From Nitratireductor sp. ZSWI3 (GTDB lineage: Bacteria > Pseudomonadota > Alphaproteobacteria > Rhizobiales > Rhizobiaceae), in contig NZ_JANKOF010000004.1 of NCBI RefSeq assembly GCF_024655565.1, positions 53,591-117,590 of the forward strand: DNA of 64,000 nucleotides. The letters run 5' to 3'. The position numbers and the translations under genes are program-made. Positions 61,073 to 64,000 of the stretch are shown one piece after another. Every line of letters begins with the position of its first letter. Positions within the stretch are counted from its first letter, which is position 1. The notes under the pieces were generated by a model. It ran no database searches. It was not told the origin of the DNA and worked only from the letters and a program-made list of their open reading frames with translations.

Positions 61073-61975
61073 TCACCTTGGAAGCAGCCATTCCTCGAGG
61101 GCGGGGTCGTCGAGCGCGGCTTGAATGCGCGCCTCGCAATCGGCGACACCGGGGGCCATCGGCAACCTGGTGGGCCCGCAGTCGATGCCGCGCAGCCGCA
61201 GCGCCGCCTTCATGCCGGGCAGCACACCCGTCTGCATCAGCACCTCGACGAACCGGCGGGAGACCGCCTGCAGGCGCTGCGCGGCCGCCAGATCGCCCGC
61301 AGCGATCGCCCGGTGGAGCGCCACATAGAGCCGGCCGAGCAGGTTGTAGGTCGTGCCGATGCCTCCGTGAGCGCCGAGCGCGCCGCCGGCGAGATAGATC
61401 TCGTCGAAACCGAAGAAGAAGGTGCTTCCGGGATACCGCGCTTTCAGGACGGAGAACTTGAAGAGGTCCGTCGAGGTGAACTTGATGCCGGCGACACCGC
61501 GCAGTTCCAGGATGCGGCCCAGCGTCTCTGAGGGGATGGGCCGGCCGGTGCGCACCGGCACCTCGTAGACGATCATCGGCAACTCCGTCGCCGCCGCCAG
61601 CGCCTCGTAGTAGCCGAAAATCTCGTCGTCGGAGAACGGGTAGGCGTGCGGGGGCAGCGCCGACAGGCCGTGATAGCCGAGCGCCTCGGCATTGCGCGCC
61701 AGCCGGATCGAATCGCGCAGATTGGCAAAGCCGACATGGGCGATCAGCGTCGCTCCGCTGCCCCTTGCGCTCTCGGCCGCAACTGCCTGCTGGGCGAGCA
61801 GTTCATCCACCGTCAACAGGCCGGATTCGCCACTGCTGCCGCCCACATAGAGGCCCGTCAGCCCCTGCGCCAGCACATAGGCGTCGATCGCCCTCTGGCG
61901 CCCGGGATCGAAATCCCCATTGTCGCTCAATCCGGTCATGAGGGCGGCATACATGCCCGCCAACGGCATCTTCAT
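61073..61975 (-). CDS. N-acetylneuraminate lyase-like dihydrodipicolinate synthase-family protein
   Basis: This 300-residue class I aldolase-fold protein has the carboxylate-binding loop GGSSGES (45-51), Tyr137 and the Schiff-base Lys165 (GIKFTSTDLF). These positions match those I recall for E. coli NanA. It would cleave sialic acid or a related 2-keto acid to pyruvate. A SiaP-like TRAP receptor and a GntR regulator lie next to it, divergently transcribed. An AAGGAAG site precedes the ATG. A function on another 2-keto sugar acid cannot be excluded. Confidence 0.85.
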   Translation of the reverse strand: MKMPLAGMYAALMTGLSDNGDFDPGRQRAIDAYVLAQGLTGLYVGGSSGESGLLTVDELLAQQAVAAESARGSGATLIAHVGFANLRDSIRLARNAEALGYHGLSALPPHAYPFSDDEIFGYYEALAAATELPMIVYEVPVRTGRPIPSETLGRILELRGVAGIKFTSTDLFKFSVLKARYPGSTFFFGFDEIYLAGGALGAHGGIGTTYNLLGRLYVALHRAIAAGDLAAAQRLQAVSRRFVEVLMQTGVLPGMKAALRLRGIDCGPTRLPMAPGVADCEARIQAALDDPALEEWLLPR

Positions 61976-62101
61976 TCGACACTTCCTTGCTGCAGAAACG
62001 GCTTGTTGCAGAAACGCCTGCCTGTCGGCCCCGGCATGGCGCGTCGCCATGCCCGAGGTCCTGTCAGCATAGTGTGGCAAAATTGTTTGACAATATGAAA
62101 G

Positions 62102-62116
62102 TTTGGTAATACCAAA
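62102..62116. promoter_or_regulatory. GntR-type operator
   Basis: A perfect 15-bp palindrome TTTGGTA-A-TACCAAA lies between the divergent aldolase and GntR genes. It resembles the TTGGTAnnACCAA sites of FadR-subfamily regulators such as UxuR/ExuR and NanR relatives. A nearby smaller dyad ATTGT-TTG-ACAAT (62082-62094) overlaps a TTGACA -35-like box. Confidence 0.65.
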
Positions 62117-62175
62117 ACTAAATTGAAGGCTGACAATCGCCTCAAACCTGAGCCTGCACGCAGAGGAGCCGCAGA

Positions 62176-62931
62176 GTGTCCGTGCCGCATCCGGAGGAAT
62201 TTGCCGAAACGAGGCGCGTTTCCGACGGGATCGCCGAAACGCTGATCGCCGAAGCGCGCCGCGGGGAAATCGCCGCGGGCGAGGTGCTGCCCACCGAGCG
62301 CGAATTGTGCGAGCGCTTCTCCGCCTCGCGCCCGACCGTGCGTGCCGCCCTGCAGCAGATGCAGGCGCGCGGCTATATCGAGGCGGGCGCCGGCCGCCGG
62401 CCGCGGGTCGTCCGCCCTTCCCTGCACACCGTTCTGATGTCGGCCGGCGACCACATCCGCGACATTCTCGGCGACGCCGAGAGCGGCGCTCATCTGGAGC
62501 AGATGCGCCAGTTCATCGAAACGGGAGCCGCCCGCGAGGCGGCCATGCGCGCCGACAACGTGCAGATCGCCAAGCTGCGCGCCGCGCTGGAGGAAAATTT
62601 CGAGGCGATCGGCACGGCCGATTTCGCCCGCACCGACATCGCCTTCCACCGCGCGCTCGTCTCGGTGGTCGGCAACCCCGTCATTCTAACGCTGCACGAC
62701 ATGTTCGTCAGCGCCATGCTGGCGCAGCGCCCGCCGACCGACGATCCGGCAAAGCACGACAGGATCGCCTATGACGAGCATCGCGCGATCTACCAGGCGA
62801 TCCTCGACAACGACGTCATCGCCGCCACCGACGTGATGGACCGCCATCTGGCGCGCTCCTACCGCGCCCGCCTCAAGAGCCCGCGCAGCGTCTCCGAGCA
62901 TCTGGGCGAACGACCCCCGACACCCGGCTGA
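62176..62931 (+). CDS. GntR-family (FadR subgroup) regulator
   Basis: This 251-residue regulator has the winged helix-turn-helix LPTERELCERFSASRPTVRAAL at about residues 39-60 and an all-helical FCD effector domain. The metal/ligand-binding pattern includes FARTDIAFHRAL and DEHRAIYQAI. It resembles NanR. The start is a GTG with GGAG-like GAGGAGCCGCAGA upstream. It probably controls the divergent aldolase gene and the TRAP genes beginning downstream. Confidence 0.9.
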   Translation: MSVPHPEEFAETRRVSDGIAETLIAEARRGEIAAGEVLPTERELCERFSASRPTVRAALQQMQARGYIEAGAGRRPRVVRPSLHTVLMSAGDHIRDILGDAESGAHLEQMRQFIETGAAREAAMRADNVQIAKLRAALEENFEAIGTADFARTDIAFHRALVSVVGNPVILTLHDMFVSAMLAQRPPTDDPAKHDRIAYDEHRAIYQAILDNDVIAATDVMDRHLARSYRARLKSPRSVSEHLGERPPTPG

Positions 62932-62976
62932 GAGGCCGGCAATCCGTATCCAGCGTATCTGTAAAGGGAGGAATGC

Positions 62977-63939
62977 ATGAAACTGATCGCGAAACTTGTT
63001 CTCGGCGCCGGCGCGCTCGTCCTCGGCACGGCGGCACTGTCGGCCAAGGAACTCACCTTCGGCATGCAGGACAACGAGGTGTCGAACGTCTATCGCGGCG
63101 CCGAGGCCTTCAAGGCCAAGCTCGAGGAGCTGTCGGGTGGCGAGATCACCGTGAAGCTGTTCCCCTCCTCGCAGCTCGGCGACTTCAAGGCCATGGTCGC
63201 CCAGGTGCAGGCCGGCGAGCTCGACATGGTCATGACCGGCTATCCGGACATGAGCTATGTCATCCCCGAACTCAAGCTCATCGGCGCGCCCTATGTCATG
63301 CGCGACTTCGAGCACCTGCAGAAGACCGTCGAAGGCCCGTGGGGGCAGAAGATGGACGCCAAATTCGACGAGCAGGGCATAAAGCTCCTCGACACCTGGT
63401 ATTACGGCACGCGGCAGACCACGTCGAACCGGGCGATCAACTCGATCGACGACATGAAGGGCCTGCGCATGCGCACGCCAAACGTGCCCTTCCTCATCGC
63501 CTATGCGAAGAATGTCGGCGCGACGCCGGCGCCCGTCGCCTTCCAGGAGGTCTATCTGGCGCTGCAGACCAACCAGGTGGACGCCGAGGAGAATCCCCTG
63601 CCGACCATAGAGGCGATGAAGTTCTACGAAGTGCAGAGTCACATCGCCATCACCAACCATTTCGTCGCCTCCTCGGCGATCCAGATGGCGAAGTCCGTCT
63701 GGGAGGATCTGTCCGATGAGGAGAAAGGCTGGGTGAGCGAGGCCGTCAAGGCCGGCGGCGACGCCTCCGACGAATTGACCTTCAAGGCCGAGGAAGACCT
63801 GATCGCGCAGTTCAAGGAGCGCGGGCTGACCATCACCGAGCCCGATCTGGCACCCTTCCGCGCCGCCATGAAGCCCTATTACGACGAACTGGAAGCCGAG
63901 TTCGGCGCCGGCTCCATCGCGGAAGTGATCGGCGACTGA
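62977..63939 (+). CDS. TRAP transporter substrate-binding protein (SiaP/DctP-like)
   Basis: This 320-residue periplasmic receptor has a signal peptide (1-23, ALSA cleavage). The mature start KELTFGMQDNEVSN, KLFPSSQLGDFKAM, the carboxylate-binding Arg166 (GLRMRTPNV), and the block FQEVYLALQTNQVDAEENPL are close to the sialic-acid receptor SiaP of Haemophilus as I remember it. An AAGGGAGG site precedes the ATG. The small and large membrane subunits should follow beyond the window edge. The substrate is likely a sialic acid or another acidic sugar. Confidence 0.9.
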   Translation: MKLIAKLVLGAGALVLGTAALSAKELTFGMQDNEVSNVYRGAEAFKAKLEELSGGEITVKLFPSSQLGDFKAMVAQVQAGELDMVMTGYPDMSYVIPELKLIGAPYVMRDFEHLQKTVEGPWGQKMDAKFDEQGIKLLDTWYYGTRQTTSNRAINSIDDMKGLRMRTPNVPFLIAYAKNVGATPAPVAFQEVYLALQTNQVDAEENPLPTIEAMKFYEVQSHIAITNHFVASSAIQMAKSVWEDLSDEEKGWVSEAVKAGGDASDELTFKAEEDLIAQFKERGLTITEPDLAPFRAAMKPYYDELEAEFGAGSIAEVIGD

Positions 63940-64000
63940 TCGCTCCCGGCCGGCGGACCGCCTCCGCCGGCCCCACCCCATCCACCGCAGGGCAATCGCA

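Overview
The window looks like chromosomal DNA of a high-GC alphaproteobacterium, most likely of the order Hyphomicrobiales/Rhizobiales (Phyllobacteriaceae/Mesorhizobium-like). The evidence is the GC-rich codon use, a Ppx/GppA protein with a basic N-terminal tail next to rlmE, D-tartrate and beta-hydroxyaspartate catabolism, many LysR/GntR/LacI/IclR regulators, and dispersed palindromic intergenic elements. No plasmid or phage backbone, CRISPR array or rRNA operon is visible. One tRNA gene, tRNA-Gln(CTG), is present.

Layout. 1-7.1 kb is accessory DNA: the 3' end of a molybdenum hydroxylase gene, a roughly 2-kb cassette with a divergent SDR/TetR pair bounded by IS3-family-like inverted ends, a LysR-ALDH-CMD-aldo/keto reductase cluster, and a broken SDR gene. 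7.5-13.6 kb is core: guaA, a MarR regulator, an MTA/SAH-type nucleosidase, a thioesterase, rsmB and an aquaporin. 13.6-16.8 kb is a five-gene unit: a secreted cupin, two related class I methyltransferases, an ECF sigma factor and a zinc-finger (ZAS) anti-sigma factor. An ECF-like promoter precedes the cupin. 16.9-25.6 kb is a tartrate block: two tartrate/isopropylmalate dehydrogenase paralogues, a tripartite tricarboxylate transporter whose TctA and TctB are fused, two LysR regulators and D-tartrate dehydratase. 25.7-32.3 kb is again core: guaB, an MFS exporter, a GT90 glycosyltransferase, rlmE, ppx/gppA and tRNA-Gln.

33.3-41.5 kb carries a catabolic cluster of unknown substrate: TenA_E, BtpA/SgcQ, PfkB kinase, a ThuA/GATase-like protein, a phosphotriesterase-family hydrolase, a ribose-type ABC importer, and a LacI repressor with a twin operator. 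42-51.7 kb is a surface polysaccharide locus: ABC-2 exporter, glycosyltransferases, pyruvyltransferase-like protein and dTDP-L-rhamnose synthesis genes. Its centre is distinctly AT-richer than its surroundings. 52.4-57.7 kb is a complete beta-hydroxyaspartate cycle (bhcABCD with divergent bhcR), which converts glyoxylate plus glycine to oxaloacetate. 57.7-61 kb pairs an AzgA-like purine permease with adenine deaminase. 61-64 kb holds an N-acetylneuraminate-lyase-like enzyme, a GntR regulator and a SiaP-like TRAP binding protein, and the cluster runs off the end.

The most noteworthy items are a 125-bp doubly palindromic element present twice in inverted orientation (12.4 and 41.7 kb), the sigma/anti-sigma/methyltransferase/cupin unit, the IS-bounded SDR/TetR cassette with two matching operators, and the unassigned BtpA/PTE/ABC cluster.
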